This document shows, piece by piece, positions 18,921 to 29,765 of a DNA stretch of 64,000 bases; the first letter of the stretch is position 1; each line of letters opens with the position of its first letter. Source of the stretch: Aureispira sp963837355 (GTDB taxonomy: Bacteria; Bacteroidota; Bacteroidia; Chitinophagales; Saprospiraceae); contig CAWIMY010000003.1 in assembly GCA_963837355.1 (NCBI GenBank), positions 620,001 through 684,000 of the forward strand, given 5' to 3'. Below the pieces are notes generated by a model. It was given only the letters and a program-made list of their open reading frames with translations. It was not told the origin of the DNA and ran no database searches. The position numbers and the translations under genes were made by a program.

Positions 18921-19508
18921 ATGACTATAAAAGAGTATGCCAAGGTATTTGTTGGTAGCCCTGTTCCAAGCGTCTTGATAGATTTGTTGACGTTTGAAAA
19001 CGTTCAAGGGCTAGAGGATAATTACTCCGATGGGTTTTCCTTAATTACCAACAGCGATTTTCGATGGAGTGTTTGGTCGTCTACAATTGGGTTGTCCAAT
19101 GACCTCATTCCCTTTGCGCAAGCGGATAGCGTCGGTTCTATTTATGCCCTGTGGTGTCACAGCGGGCATTGCCAAAATCTCAACGAGGCGCCTGTCGTCG
19201 TTTTTGATGAAGAGGGCAATTACTACGTTGTTGCCTACAACTTGTTAGATTTTCTATGCTTGCTTTCTTTTGATGTAGAGCCAATTGTCGATGACGATGG
19301 GATTTACTTCTATAAAGACGAAGAAAACTACGAGCCAAGCCCCCATAATAGAAAATATAAAAAATGGTTGCGCGAGCATTACCAGCTCTCCTCAATTTCT
19401 AGTAATTTTGCAGCAGAGATTTTGGTAGAGTATGCCCAACACTGCTACGGAAACCTTTTTAGCAGTTGGGTAGACCATTTCACCCAAGAAAAATTAATTT
19501 TTAATTAA
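18921..19508 (+). CDS. SMI1/KNR4 (SUKH)-like protein
   Basis: A 195-residue acidic protein. The segment SNDLIPFAQADSVGSIYALW followed by PVVVFDEEGNYYVVAYNLLDFLCLL is the characteristic SUKH pattern, with the IPFA strand, a YALW strand and a conserved DEEG turn. SUKH proteins are frequent immunity proteins against nuclease and other polymorphic toxins, and also occur as general housekeeping partners. No toxin gene lies beside it, so it may be an orphan immunity gene. A possible promoter lies 33-60 nt upstream. Confidence 0.72.
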   Translation: MTIKEYAKVFVGSPVPSVLIDLLTFENVQGLEDNYSDGFSLITNSDFRWSVWSSTIGLSNDLIPFAQADSVGSIYALWCHSGHCQNLNEAPVVVFDEEGNYYVVAYNLLDFLCLLSFDVEPIVDDDGIYFYKDEENYEPSPHNRKYKKWLREHYQLSSISSNFAAEILVEYAQHCYGNLFSSWVDHFTQEKLIFN

Positions 19509-19532
19509 CGGATCCTTGTACGACTATAGATA

Positions 19533-19865
19533 ATGAAGAGATTTGATTTACAGAGAGAAAACAATAAACTTCGTTATCGTCAAACCAACGATGCCCCTGT
19601 GGGCAATGTACTCTTGCGGATGCTAAAAGCGTACGGCATTGAGGACAAGTACTATGAGTCGCGCGCCAAGCAATTGTGGTTTGAAACGATGGGTCCAAGT
19701 ATTGCCCAATACACCCAAAATATTTACGTGCGCAACCGCAAGCTGTACATTACTATTTCCTCGGCCACCCTTCGCCAAGAAATCTCTTTTTCCAAAGAAA
19801 AAATCAAACAATTCATCAATGAGGGCATCGGTCAGGAGTTTATTCAGGCCGTCCATGTTTGGTAA
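19533..19865 (+). CDS. DUF721 (DciA-like) domain protein
   Basis: A 110-residue protein with the DUF721 layout: an N-terminal NDAPVGNVLLRMLKAYGIE, a central LWFETMGPSIAQYTQNIYVRNRKLYI, and ATLRQEISFSKEKIKQFINEG. DciA, in the same family, loads the replicative helicase in many bacteria, so a replication role is plausible here but is inferred. The stop overlaps the following lipoprotein reading frame region, so coupled expression is likely. Confidence 0.85.
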   Translation: MKRFDLQRENNKLRYRQTNDAPVGNVLLRMLKAYGIEDKYYESRAKQLWFETMGPSIAQYTQNIYVRNRKLYITISSATLRQEISFSKEKIKQFINEGIGQEFIQAVHVW

Positions 19866-19903
19866 CAAGCTTTCTTTTTTTTATTAATGCGGCCCCTTTG
19901 CTT

Positions 19904-21052
19904 ATGCGTTCTTTTCTATTGGCTCTACTGCTAACTTCTTGCAGCAGCTTATTTTTTTCGGCTTGTACGCCGACGACCTCTGATCCTACTGCCAACCATT
20001 CCGTTCTTCCCGATAGTACCACACTGCCCCTACCCCTTGCAGAACGCCAAGTAGCGGGTATGCCCGTTGTTTTAGTGGTACGAACTGTTGTTGCCCCCGT
20101 TTATGAGCGCCCTGTTTTTTCCGCGCCCGTTATCGCTACTTATTACAAAGACGATAGCCTGATTTTTACCAATCGCGTCACCGAAGCCCTAGACGAACAG
20201 CAGCTCGAAGGCTTGACCTACCGTGAGCCTTGGCTCCGCATCATTCTACCCAATCAAGAAATGGCGTGGATTCATGGCGCACACATTAGCTTTGACTCCA
20301 AAGCACAGCCTGAACTCGCCCAATTAGTGCTACAACAACGCGCCAAGGCGCTCTTTGGCAAAGCGCTCGCCCTACAAATGAGCATCTATCAGCAAGAAGC
20401 TCCCAAAACGCGCAGTTTGCCAGGCTTTCGCGCCCTCTATACCCGCGCTCAAAACATCAAAGACAGCCTAGAATTCTTTCTCGCCAACTACGCCCACGCG
20501 CCCCAGAGCAGCCCCGATACGGATTTCTTTTGGATCAACCAACTGCTGGACGGCCTCCTTCTCCACTATGTCCCCGAACAGAAAAAACACTACCTCTTTC
20601 GCGACCTCACCTATTGGAAAGAACTTACTTTTCAAACACCCGCGCCTGAAGATGACGCTTTTTTAGACTTACTCCTCGCCTGCTACCCCGCCGATAGCAT
20701 TGCCTATTATTACTACGGTTGGCAGCTCCCCTTAGACGACCAAACCCTATGCAGCTTATTGGGTTCGGGCATTCACTCAGACGTCTTGGTCAAGCTCGAC
20801 AGCGCCCTAGATAGTACGGGCTACTTCCGCCCTGAAATTTTACAGCTCAAAACAGCGCTCTTAAACGATATTACCACCACTTCCCGTTTTTGGATGCCCC
20901 TACCTGCCGTACAACAAGAATTGGACAGTATTCTACAGAAAAACTATGCTTTCCTAGAGGTTGGGGATCGGGTGGCCTTGCGAACAAAACGGGCATTTTT
21001 GGACGCGCCGCAGGCGCATGGGTTGGTGTTGAATTTGTTTGAGGGGGGGTGA
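19904..21052 (+). CDS. Lipoprotein with bacterial SH3-like N-terminal domain
   Basis: A 382-residue protein starting MRSFLLALLL. The lipobox-like LFFSAC ends at about residue 22. Residues ~50-120 (VVLVVRTVVAPVYERPVFSAPV ... EPWLRIILPNQEMAWIHGAHI) read as an SH3-like domain of the kind found in cell-wall proteins. The rest is helical and not recognised. It follows the DUF721 gene with 38 bp between the stop and this start, in the same direction. A start further upstream at 19859 exists but would mask the lipoprotein signal. Confidence 0.7.
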   Translation: MRSFLLALLLTSCSSLFFSACTPTTSDPTANHSVLPDSTTLPLPLAERQVAGMPVVLVVRTVVAPVYERPVFSAPVIATYYKDDSLIFTNRVTEALDEQQLEGLTYREPWLRIILPNQEMAWIHGAHISFDSKAQPELAQLVLQQRAKALFGKALALQMSIYQQEAPKTRSLPGFRALYTRAQNIKDSLEFFLANYAHAPQSSPDTDFFWINQLLDGLLLHYVPEQKKHYLFRDLTYWKELTFQTPAPEDDAFLDLLLACYPADSIAYYYYGWQLPLDDQTLCSLLGSGIHSDVLVKLDSALDSTGYFRPEILQLKTALLNDITTTSRFWMPLPAVQQELDSILQKNYAFLEVGDRVALRTKRAFLDAPQAHGLVLNLFEGG

Positions 21053-21260
21053 GGCTCAACGTTTGCTAACTATTGAGGATGGCTTCTCTTAAGTGAGAGC
21101 GTTTATTTTTTAATTACAAGCGACTCCCTATCAAATCCTTACACTTTATTGCTATTTCATCTACCTTTGTTCTGGGTAAAAAGTAGTAGCCGCCGCTACT
21201 TGCAAGGGCACTTTTTATTATCTTTATAAGTTGCTTTATTTTTTATCCAACAAGCACTAC

Positions 21261-21997
21261 ATGACTGCCCAACTACAAGCTAAGTTAAAAGATGCCCTAG
21301 AATACACCTTAGAGGCGTATGACCATGCCCCAAAGGGGAATAAATATAATGTTCTCAATAATGCCCGAAAAGCGGGAGAAGCTATTTGTAAAGTAGTCAT
21401 TTATAAAGAACTGGGGGATGACCTAGGCGATGATTTCCTACAAGGGAGTAATCACGGTGAACGCTACTATGCCCGACAACCCTAAAGCGCCATCTCTAGG
21501 TAATTTAATAGATGCTATCGGTAATCCTAAGCTAGAAGCGAAAGGCCACTTTCAGGAGGAGACTTTGAAGTATTACTTAAAGACGCTTCGCGAAAAGGGC
21601 AATCTAGGGTTCTCACGACATTACGAATCGTGCAGAGAATGACATTGCCTACACGGACGTTGTTTATACGATGTTGGCGCTGTCTGCGCTATTGCGTTAT
21701 CTATTTGAAAGCTATTTAAAAATGCCTATTCCTGCCGAATTACAGGAATTTATAGAAAGGAAGGGCGACTACTATTTTTTTGCCGCACAAAGTAAACTGC
21801 CTGCTTTCAAAAAGCGAAAACTAGCCTCTTTGGAAAAAGTACTTACAGAGAACCACGAGCTATTAGAGGAATGGCAAAAAAGACAAGTATTTACTAGTGA
21901 TCCAACCGAATTGAGAAAAGCTGCCGCAGAAATTAATCGGCTAAAGGTGTTGGAAGCAGAATTTGAGAAGGAGTATAATAACTTACTAGACAGCTAA
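21261..21997 (+). pseudogene. Helical protein (possibly DUF4145/HEPN-like), two frameshifts
   Basis: Three open pieces (21231-21485, 21430-21642, 21671-21997) join into one ~245-residue protein. Pieces overlap or abut and continue logically: ARKAGEAICKVVIYKELGDDLG, then APSLGNLIDAIGNPKL and YLKTLREKGNLG, then SHDITNRAENDIAYTDVVYTMLALSALLRYLFESYL. One extra base near 21460-21461 (AA) and one at 21610-21611 (TT) explain both breaks. The helical pattern and NLGSHD-like motif recall DUF4145/HEPN-type domains seen in defence loci, but the assignment is weak. The last part (about 100 residues) is a charged helix. The stop is four bases before the TPR gene start, so they are coupled. Confidence 0.55.
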
Positions 21998-22001
21998 TAG
22001 C

Positions 22002-24735
22002 ATGAGTAGATTCACAGAAAAGAAAATAAAGGGGATAGAAGAGAAGTGGCAGAAATGCGAAGATCTTTTATCCGAGTATAGAGATCTTCTCCTTAATACT
22101 ACTGATCCTTCTAAGAAGCGAGAAATAGAAGCAAAGATAGAAGAACTCAAACAACAGCAAGATAAGTTTGAACAGGAAATAGAAGCACTGGAAGCCAAAC
22201 CTCAACCTTCTGTTCCTAGCACTAATACAGCATTGGTATCAATAAAGGAGGAGCCTGTAGAGGAGCTTTCGCAAGACCAATTGATAAAGGCCATGAACTT
22301 ACTTAGACAGAAAAAAGAAACTGCCTACAGTAAACTTGCGCCCTCTAAAAAGGAGATACAAGAAATACACAAGCTAGAAGAGGAGATCAATAAACTATTT
22401 TTTGGAGGAAGTAAAAATATACCAATTTCTCCTACAGCCTTATTAACTACATTGAGCGCCCTGTTCGAGGAAATAGCTTTTTCGACAGGAAGGTTAGGCG
22501 TAACAACCATCGAAAAGATTCGTGCCACAAGAGATGAGCAGACAAAGCAGGAAGCTTGGGTAGATAAATCGGTCATTGTAAGTGCGCTAACCTTACGCAT
22601 TATTAGCAATAAGAAAATAGATTCTAAAGACTGGAATTTGCTGATTGATTTTTTGACAGACTTTGAAGCGCGGGTGTGGGAACGAGCTTTATGTGGCTTA
22701 GTGCTAGCCTTTCAATTCCATCATAATAAGATGAAGCGTTTCACGCAAATTATACAGCGCTTAGAACGATTGAAAGATGTTCCCGACGTGCAAAAAGGAC
22801 TAAGAATAATTGATTTTATTTTAATCAGCGAAACTTACCGTAGTGGTTTTCTTACCCCCCAGTTGTATGAACAAGCCTTTTTCGAAAACAATCCTATGCA
22901 CTATTTTTTGCCTTTCTATAAGGCGAATAATCCATTGGTAGAAAAAGCTTTGGAAGAAGATGTTAAAAGTGATATTGACCATGCAGAATTGCTAGAAGAA
23001 TTCGAAACTATTCCTTTCTCTAATGCTCTGAAATACAATTTTCTGCAACAACTCAATAGCATCCCTAAAAAAGATGAACGGCAAGCAATGGAAGAGCAGG
23101 AAGTCAGCGTATTAGCTGTCCATAGAATGCTCCATATTTCGGCTGTATTATCCCCTTTTCAGAACCTTATACAAGAATACTACGCCTTTGCAACCTTCTT
23201 CTCCAAAGATGCTGCTAAAGAACTGTTTTCCAGACAACAATCTATTGCCAATACCCCGCTTAAAGATATTCTATTAGCAGAAAAAGAAAAATTATTTCTA
23301 AGTGCCCGCCTTGCCTTTAGAAATAAGAAATATCGCACGGCTATTCAGCACGCCCTAAAAGGATTGGAACTAGATGGAAATGACCAAGAGCTCTTAAGTA
23401 TTATCAGTACTAGTTACCTCAATAAGAAATATTTCAAGCATGCTATAACTTATTTAAAGAAACTACTAGTCAACAACCCTCAAGACGTAGAAAGCCTAAA
23501 TAGATTAGGAGAATCATACCTTGAACTAAAAGAATATGATATTGCTTTAAAATATTACCAAGACGCACAAGCGATAGCTCCTCAAAACAGACAAATCTTA
23601 AATGGTATTGGCGAAGTACTTACTAAGTTGAAAAGGTATCAAGAATCTATTTCTATTTTTGAGAAGTTATCCGTCGAATTTCCTGAAAATCATACCTACT
23701 ACGCCAAAATAGCTTATAACTATGCACAATTAAAAGAATACCACAAAGCGCTCGAAAATTATCAACAGGCTATCAAAATTAAACCCTAAAGACCCTGACT
23801 ACTGGAACAATATAGGTGTCGCCTACACACAATTAAAAGAATACCACAAAGCGCTCGAAAATTATCAACAGGCTATAGAATTAAATCCTAAAGAACCTCA
23901 CTACTGGAACAATATAGGTGCCGCCTACGCAGATTTAAAAGAATACCACAAAGCGCTCGAAAATTTTCAACAGGCTATAGAATTAAACCCTAAAGACCCT
24001 CACTACTGGAACAATATAGGTGCCGCCTACACACAATTAAAAGAAGACCACAAAGCGCTCGAAAATTATCAACAGGCTATAGAATTAAACCCTAAAAACC
24101 CTGACTACTGGAACAATATAGGTGCCGCCTACACACAATTAAAAGAAGACCACAAAGCGCTCGAAAATTATCAACAGGCTATAGAATTAAACCCTAAAGA
24201 CCCTCGTTACTGGAACAATATAGGTAATGCCTACGCAAACTTAAAAGAATACCACAAAGCGCTCGAAAATTATCAACAGGCTATAGAATTAAACCCTAAA
24301 AACCCTCGCTACTGGAGCAATATAGGTGTCGCCTACGCAGACTTAAAAGAATACCACAAAGCGCTCGAAAATTTTCAACAGGCTATAGCATTAAACCCTA
24401 AAAACCCTGACTGCTGGAGCAATATAGGTTTTATCTATTTTAAGAAAGGAAATTTTGAGGAGAGTAAGCAAGCTTTTAACCAAGCTCTAGCAATAAAAAA
24501 ATCTTGGCGTTCTATAAGTGGCTTGGCGCACCTCCAATTTCAACAAGGCAACCTAAAGCAAGCCATAGAATTCTACAAAGAAGCTCTCGATCTATGCAAT
24601 GATATGGAAACATTCACTAGCGCGTACAAGGAAGATGAAACTACCATGGAGAACCTAGGTCTAGACACCAACCAGTATTTAACCCTTCTAGAAGACCTTA
24701 AAACCTACTGGAACGATAACCATAAAATAACTTAA
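22002..24735 (+). pseudogene. Large TPR-repeat protein, one frameshift
   Basis: The main frame 22002-23789 stops inside a TPR repeat. The reading continues in another frame from 23791 to 24735 without a stop, so the gene spans ~911 codons. An extra A in the AAAA run at 23775-23778 accounts for the break. Residues 1-~70 are coiled coil. About 100-420 is an all-helical region of unknown type. Canonical TPRs begin near residue 425, then seven near-identical copies, then degenerate ones and a charged tail. TPRs form protein-binding superhelices. It lies between a helical protein gene and a patatin gene, all on one strand with tiny gaps, which suggests an operon. Confidence 0.75.
23742..24456 (+). 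repeat. Seven near-identical 102-bp TPR-encoding repeats
   Basis: The marker CACAAAGCGCTCGAAAATT recurs at 23742, 23845, 23947, 24049, 24151, 24253 and 24355, a spacing of 102 bp (103 once, where the frameshift base sits). Each unit encodes one 34-residue TPR with A-L-E-N-[YF]-Q-Q-A-I. Codon-level identity between copies shows recent expansion by slippage or recombination. Confidence 0.95.
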
Positions 24736-24793
24736 TTCCTATCTTATCCCTCCTTGTTCTAGCCTTTATATCCACACCAAACACCAACACACA

Positions 24794-27348
24794 ATGAACA
24801 GCAACAAAACATTACGCCTTGGTTTTATCATGGGCGGCGGCGTGTCGCTCGGCACCTTTTCAGGCGCGGCCTTGTCGGAAGCCATCAAGCAGCAATTGGT
24901 GTATGGCCAATACAAAACCGACGAGCAGGACGAGGACGGAAACGCTATTTTTAAGCCCTATGCAAAGGTGGAAATTGATGTGTTTAGTGGCGCGAGTGCA
25001 GGGGCGATTTCCTTGGCCATCATGTTGCGCGTTTTGGTGAATCCGCGTGATAAGTTTCGCTTTTTGGGCTTTCGCTCCTATGAGCAGATGCGCGAGGTAT
25101 TGGATTTTCGCTTGGTGCGGCAGTTTGGTGCGCGGGTGGAGGCCATGAAGCGCGAGCAACCTGAGAAATACGAGCAGTTGTTGGCGGCACAGACGGTGCA
25201 GGAATTTCAAGAAAGAGTGTGGGCAAAAGAAGTGGATTTGGATCGGTTGCTGGGGACAGGCGCACATTTCAAAGATTTGAGTGAAAAAGCGAGCTTTTTG
25301 GATCGGACGGTGGTGGATGAGTTGGGTAAGAATTTGTTTCGGTTTGAGCAAGAGGGCACCAGAGCGGTTGGCGCATCGTCAACTATTGGCCAAGCGGGTG
25401 TTGTTTGGGTGTACCTTGGCCAATTTGAGCCATACGCTGCAAAAGGGTAGCAGTAACCCCACCCCAGACAGCGACCAACAAAGCTTGTTAGCGGCCTTGA
25501 ACGACAGTTCGGTAGCGCGGATACACAGCGAATTGCGGGTATTTGATTTGAATTTTGATACGATATTAAAAGACCAAGGGCGCTTATTTCCCTTGCGTTG
25601 GGTGCAATACCACGAGGGCGAGGCATTGGATTTGCCACAGCAAGACCAGCAAGGAACTCCTTATAAAAAAACGGTCAATCCCTTAGACAGCAATGCCGTC
25701 TGGCGCGAAATCGCTGCCACGGCTATTGCTTCGGCAGCTGTTCCGTTTGCCTTTGAGCCCGTTGTTCTCAATCGTTACCGCCATGAGTTTGGGCAGCAAT
25801 GGGCACCTGCTTTAGCCAATAAAGACGATTATCCATTTACTTATGTGGATGGCGGCGTGTTTAACAATGAACCCGTGCAAGAAGCCTTGCGCTTGGCGGC
25901 TTTTATTGATAACGCTACCCCAAAAGCCCATTTTGAACGACAGCTTATTTTTGTTGATCCCGATGTATCGGAATTAGAACATCAATTTAGAATAGAAGCC
26001 CACGAGACGGTGAGTGTTGGCCGCTCTTTGTTTTCTAGTAAAATGAAAGTCGCGAATAAATCGAGTGCGGCTCGTTTGTTTAGTGGAATGACGCATTTGT
26101 TGAGTGCGGTATTAAATGAAGCACAAAGTATTGAGGTAGAGCGCTTATCAACTATTTTGGAGCAATTTAAGCAGCGCGACCAACTGCGGGGCTTTTATCG
26201 GCAAACCTTGACGGGGCTGCCCAACAATGAAGCAATCGTACGGATGCGGCAATTTGCCCAAGAGGCCACTTCAAAAAACACGCTTGGCCTTGCATTTGCC
26301 TGAAACGCTATTACAATTGCCCCAAGAATTATTGCGCATAGTAGAGGAAGAAGCCGAGTTTTTGGCGGATAAATTACCGACGGATGAACGCGCGTTGATA
26401 GACGCGGTTAATGCCTTTTGCTATTTGCCAGAGCCTGCTGCACTGCCCGAGGCTAGCCATTTGGTCTTTGCGCTTTCCTGCCTACATTTGGACATTGGCT
26501 TGCAATTGATTGGCAAAAATACTCACCCAACGATTGTTCCGATTGCGCCTTTTGATTTTTATAACCAACAAGATAATGCTTGGGAGCTTATGCCCTTGCC
26601 AGGCAAAGGCATGGCAGGCTTTACAGGCTTTGCTTCTGCTGAAGCCAGTGCTTATGAGGTCGCTTATGGCAAATATTGCGCCGCGCGTATCTTGCAGCGC
26701 CTTCAATTGATCGACACTGAAAATACGGGAATTACGCTTCCTATGCCGTTTAATTACCAGCAACTAGAAGGCCCTTTACAAGAGAAAGTACAAGTGGCAG
26801 TGGTGAAACGTCTCAAAGAAATGATTCCCAGCACCTTTACGGCCGTCTTGCCTTTTCTCAATAACTATTTGAATGAATCGGTACAACGATTTATTGCCGA
26901 TAATATCCAAGTCGGAGGACGTAGCAGCAATTTTGAATTCAGAATTCGGGTACCGAATGAGGTTTATGTATTGAAAGGGTTTGACAATAAAGGGCAAAGC
27001 GATCGCCGACAGAGCCTACAAACGCTATCCATACACGGTGCTTACTACTTAGTAGCAAAGATCAGCTATGATTTTAGAGAAGAACAATGGATGGGTACCC
27101 CTACTAATTTTTTGCAACAGTTGTGTATCGAACAATCCAAATTTTTGGAGGACATTCCTGCCTTACAAATAGAATTGCCCGTTATGACGCTACAAAGTGA
27201 TGCTTACTTATCGCCACACCCTGTCTTTGAAGCCGATATACGCACAGCATTGCGATTGAACCAAGTACGAGATTTGCCAGCGAGTATTTGGATCCTGTCA
27301 TCCGATGTACTTCCCCTCGACCAACACCTCTGGGGACGAGATCAATAG
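24794..27348 (+). pseudogene. Patatin-like phospholipase, two frameshifts
   Basis: Three open pieces (24794-25450, 25281-26303, 26227-27348) join into one ~850-residue protein. The first has the oxyanion glycine loop MGGGVSLGTFSGA and the nucleophile motif FSGASAGAIS with Ser at about residue 68. The second has the catalytic Asp in FTYVDGGVFNNEPV. The third is a C-terminal region without a recognised domain. The breaks fit one extra G at 25354-25356 and one extra A at 26273-26278. Patatins release fatty acids from lipids and include effectors of anti-phage systems as well as housekeeping enzymes. It follows the TPR gene by 58 bp. Confidence 0.85.
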
Positions 27349-27492
27349 TCGAGCTAAACACAGCTAATCAACCCCCATAGAATAGGTGTAGTAGTAAACT
27401 AGTATACAAGATTATCTTTAAGAGAACTTAATAGACAAAGAAATGGGGCTCATTATCCAACTAGTATAACTATCAACTATTCTATGGTTCTC

Positions 27493-27942
27493 CTAATTCT
27501 CCAGTATCTTCTCTAACAACGTAATGATCTTTTGTTGAGACTCCGCCAACTCGGCTTGCAAATCAATAATTTTACTGTCTTTTTCTTGCAATTTCAACAG
27601 ATAGGTATTGTACTCCTCTATGCGGTCTTTTCGATAAGGCTTCGCTTCATCGGCCACTTGGTTCACATCAAGGTATAAAGCCGCTTTAGGATGATTGAGA
27701 GGCAACATTGTTCCCTCTCCTGTCAATAACCAGTGGTAATTGACATCGTCGGGATACTTATAAGCAATCTTCGCCACGAGATTTAATTTGGGAATCGTCT
27801 GGCGTTTATAAATGTTGGAAATATTCTGACTATTGATGCCTACTGTGCGGGCAACTTCACTGGTATTTTTGTCGCAACCCAAGTAGTTGAGTATGGCTAT
27901 CAGGCGTTTGTGTAAGCCTTCGTCAGTTGGTTTAAGTGTCAT
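27493..27942 (-). CDS. XRE-type helix-turn-helix regulator with C-terminal coiled coil
   Basis: A 149-residue protein. Residues ~8-60 form an HTH (TSEVARTVGINSQNISNIYKRQTIPKLNLVAKIA). A middle HWLLTGEGTMLPL matches the common Bacteroidota HTH protein layout seen near mobile elements and stress genes. The last 45 residues (RIEEYNTYLLKLQEKDSKIIDLQ...) are a coiled coil, probably for dimerisation. It faces a large gene-poor gap, and its own promoter probably lies there. Confidence 0.85.
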   Translation of the reverse strand: MTLKPTDEGLHKRLIAILNYLGCDKNTSEVARTVGINSQNISNIYKRQTIPKLNLVAKIAYKYPDDVNYHWLLTGEGTMLPLNHPKAALYLDVNQVADEAKPYRKDRIEEYNTYLLKLQEKDSKIIDLQAELAESQQKIITLLEKILEN

Positions 27943-28583
27943 AAAACTGTGTTAATTTTTTGTTAAAGAAGTTATTTTTGCTTTCAAAACCAATCATTGT
28001 TTGTAATATGCAGTAACAAAGGAATATTAGTGTCGCTGATTAAGTATTGAAATAGCTGTAAATTTATAAAAAAACTCTAAGTAAATACTCTTGTAAGGTA
28101 TAAAAAACATTAAGAACCAAGCTAATTTTAATTCGTCTAATTTTAAATGCACGCCTAATTGGAGGGAATTCCCTATCCAACCGAGCAGCTATAGACAAAA
28201 TTTTCTGTCGATTAGCCCTTGAAATAGTCGGTTTAAAACGGTCTTATTTTTTTACTTTCTAGTATTAAAAAAAAATAAAAAAAGGCTGTATCCCGCTTGT
28301 ACTCGCTGGTGCGAGCCTTCTAATATACGCATTCCCTTTTAATTTCTAGTGAATGTACTAGTTGTTCCTGCATATTCGTGCAGTTTTTTTTAGAATGTGT
28401 CCAATTTTCTAAGTTTTCTGTCACATTCTGTTCTTCAAATCACTAGAAAACCAAGGCATTTTTAGTGTTACGTCTCCCTTTTGCGCTAAAATGCTTTGGT
28501 CTTTTGTATAAAGATATAAAAAAAGTGCTACACTCTTTCAAGTGTAGCACCCTATAATTGTGTTGTATCTTCAACAATTCTTT
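27943..28583. other. 641-bp gene-poor gap with several inverted repeats
   Basis: No convincing ORF. It contains the 12-bp palindrome AGGGAATTCCCT near 28161, a hairpin (CTCGC/GCGAG) next to an AGGCT...AGCCT stem with a T run on the minus strand near 28262-28320, an 8-bp pair AGAATGTG (28392-28399) / CACATTCT (28422-28429), a 15-bp near-perfect inverted repeat (28450-28465 with 28486-28500), and the acyl-CoA dehydrogenase terminator. Possible contents are the regulator's promoter and operator, and a small RNA. Confidence 0.45.
28515..28550 (-). terminator. Terminator of acyl-CoA dehydrogenase
   Basis: The arms GTGCTACACT (28525-28534) and AGTGTAGCAC (28541-28550) form a perfect 10-bp stem with a 6-nt loop. 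On the minus strand it is followed by seven T. It lies 34 bp past the stop of the minus-strand acyl-CoA dehydrogenase. Confidence 0.85.
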
Positions 28584-29765
28584 TTAGTGACCCTTATCTA
28601 GATTGGTGACGGGCACATACAATTGTCCTTTTTCATTAAAACGACTAATCACAATGCGTTGAACCTCTGAAGTTCCTTCATAGATTTGTGTAATTTTTGC
28701 ATCGCGCATCAAGCGTTCTACATGGTATTCCTTCACAAACCCATATCCCCCGTGTACTTGAACGGCCTCTACGGTTGTTCTCATAGCAACTTCTGAAGCA
28801 TACAATTTGGCTTGTGATCCTGCCAAATCATACTCCATATGTTGGTCTTTCAACCAAGCTGCACGGTACACCAACATTTTAGAGGCTTCGATCTCTGTTG
28901 CCATAGTAGCGAGCTTAAAGCTTACTCCTTGGTGCTTGATAATCGGCTTACCAAATGCTACACGCTCTTTGGCGTATTTAGACGCTAATTCAAAAGCACC
29001 TCCTGCAATTCCCAACGCTTGAGCGGCAATACCAATACGGCCACCAGACAAGGTCTTCATCGCAAACTTGAACCCAAATCCATCAGGCCCGATACGGTTT
29101 TCTTTAGGTACTTTTACATCGTTGTACAAAATGGTGTGGGTGTCCGAAGAACGGATGCCTAATTTGTCTTCTTTGGCTCCAATAACTACCCCATCCCAAT
29201 CGGTTTCCACGATGAAGGCGTTGATGCCTTTGTGGCCTTTCTCTACGTCTGTCTGTGCAATGACCAAGTGGATACTAGAAGAACCACCATTGGTAATCCA
29301 GTTTTTGGTGCCATTTAGGACATAGTGATCGCCCTTATCAATTGCCTTGGTTTGCTGTGAAGTGGCATCGGAACCTGCTTCTGGTTCTGATAAGCAGAAC
29401 GCCCCAATTTGTTCTCCACTGGCTAATTTAGGCAAGTATTTTTGCTTTTGTTCCTCGGTACCAAACTCTTGCAAGCCCCAACACACCAACGAGTTGTTGA
29501 CCGACATAGCGACCGAACAAGAGTTGTCAATTTTGGAAATTTCCTCCATTGCCAATACATAAGCAAGGGTGTCCATTCCGCCACCGCCGTATTTTTCGTC
29601 TACCATCATCCCCATAAAGCCTTGCTCTCCCATTTTTCGGAGTTGCTCTTTGGCAAAAGTCATGTTGGTATCCCGCTCAATAACACCAGCTAGTAATTCT
29701 TGTTTCGCAAAATCTCTGGCGGCTGCTTGTACAGCCAAATGTTCTTCTGTCAGTTCGAAATTCAT
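28584..29765 (-). CDS. Acyl-CoA dehydrogenase
   Basis: A 393-residue flavoenzyme that introduces the alpha-beta double bond into acyl-CoA, passing electrons to ETF. Motifs are clear: FCLSEPEAGSDATSQQTKA and YVLNGTKNWITNGG (FAD and substrate binding), SGGRIGIAAQALGIAGGAFE, and the catalytic-base region KITQIYEGTSEVQRIVISR, with Glu in EGTSEV. The length and sequence fit the short-chain or butyryl-type group. It ends at a strong terminator; no other fatty-acid oxidation gene lies beside it. Confidence 0.95.
   Translation of the reverse strand: MNFELTEEHLAVQAAARDFAKQELLAGVIERDTNMTFAKEQLRKMGEQGFMGMMVDEKYGGGGMDTLAYVLAMEEISKIDNSCSVAMSVNNSLVCWGLQEFGTEEQKQKYLPKLASGEQIGAFCLSEPEAGSDATSQQTKAIDKGDHYVLNGTKNWITNGGSSSIHLVIAQTDVEKGHKGINAFIVETDWDGVVIGAKEDKLGIRSSDTHTILYNDVKVPKENRIGPDGFGFKFAMKTLSGGRIGIAAQALGIAGGAFELASKYAKERVAFGKPIIKHQGVSFKLATMATEIEASKMLVYRAAWLKDQHMEYDLAGSQAKLYASEVAMRTTVEAVQVHGGYGFVKEYHVERLMRDAKITQIYEGTSEVQRIVISRFNEKGQLYVPVTNLDKGH

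Noticed and set aside
23742..24456. Regular 102-bp repeats suggesting a CRISPR or satellite array
   Set aside because: Units are translated without stops, encode 34-residue TPRs, and have no unique spacers.
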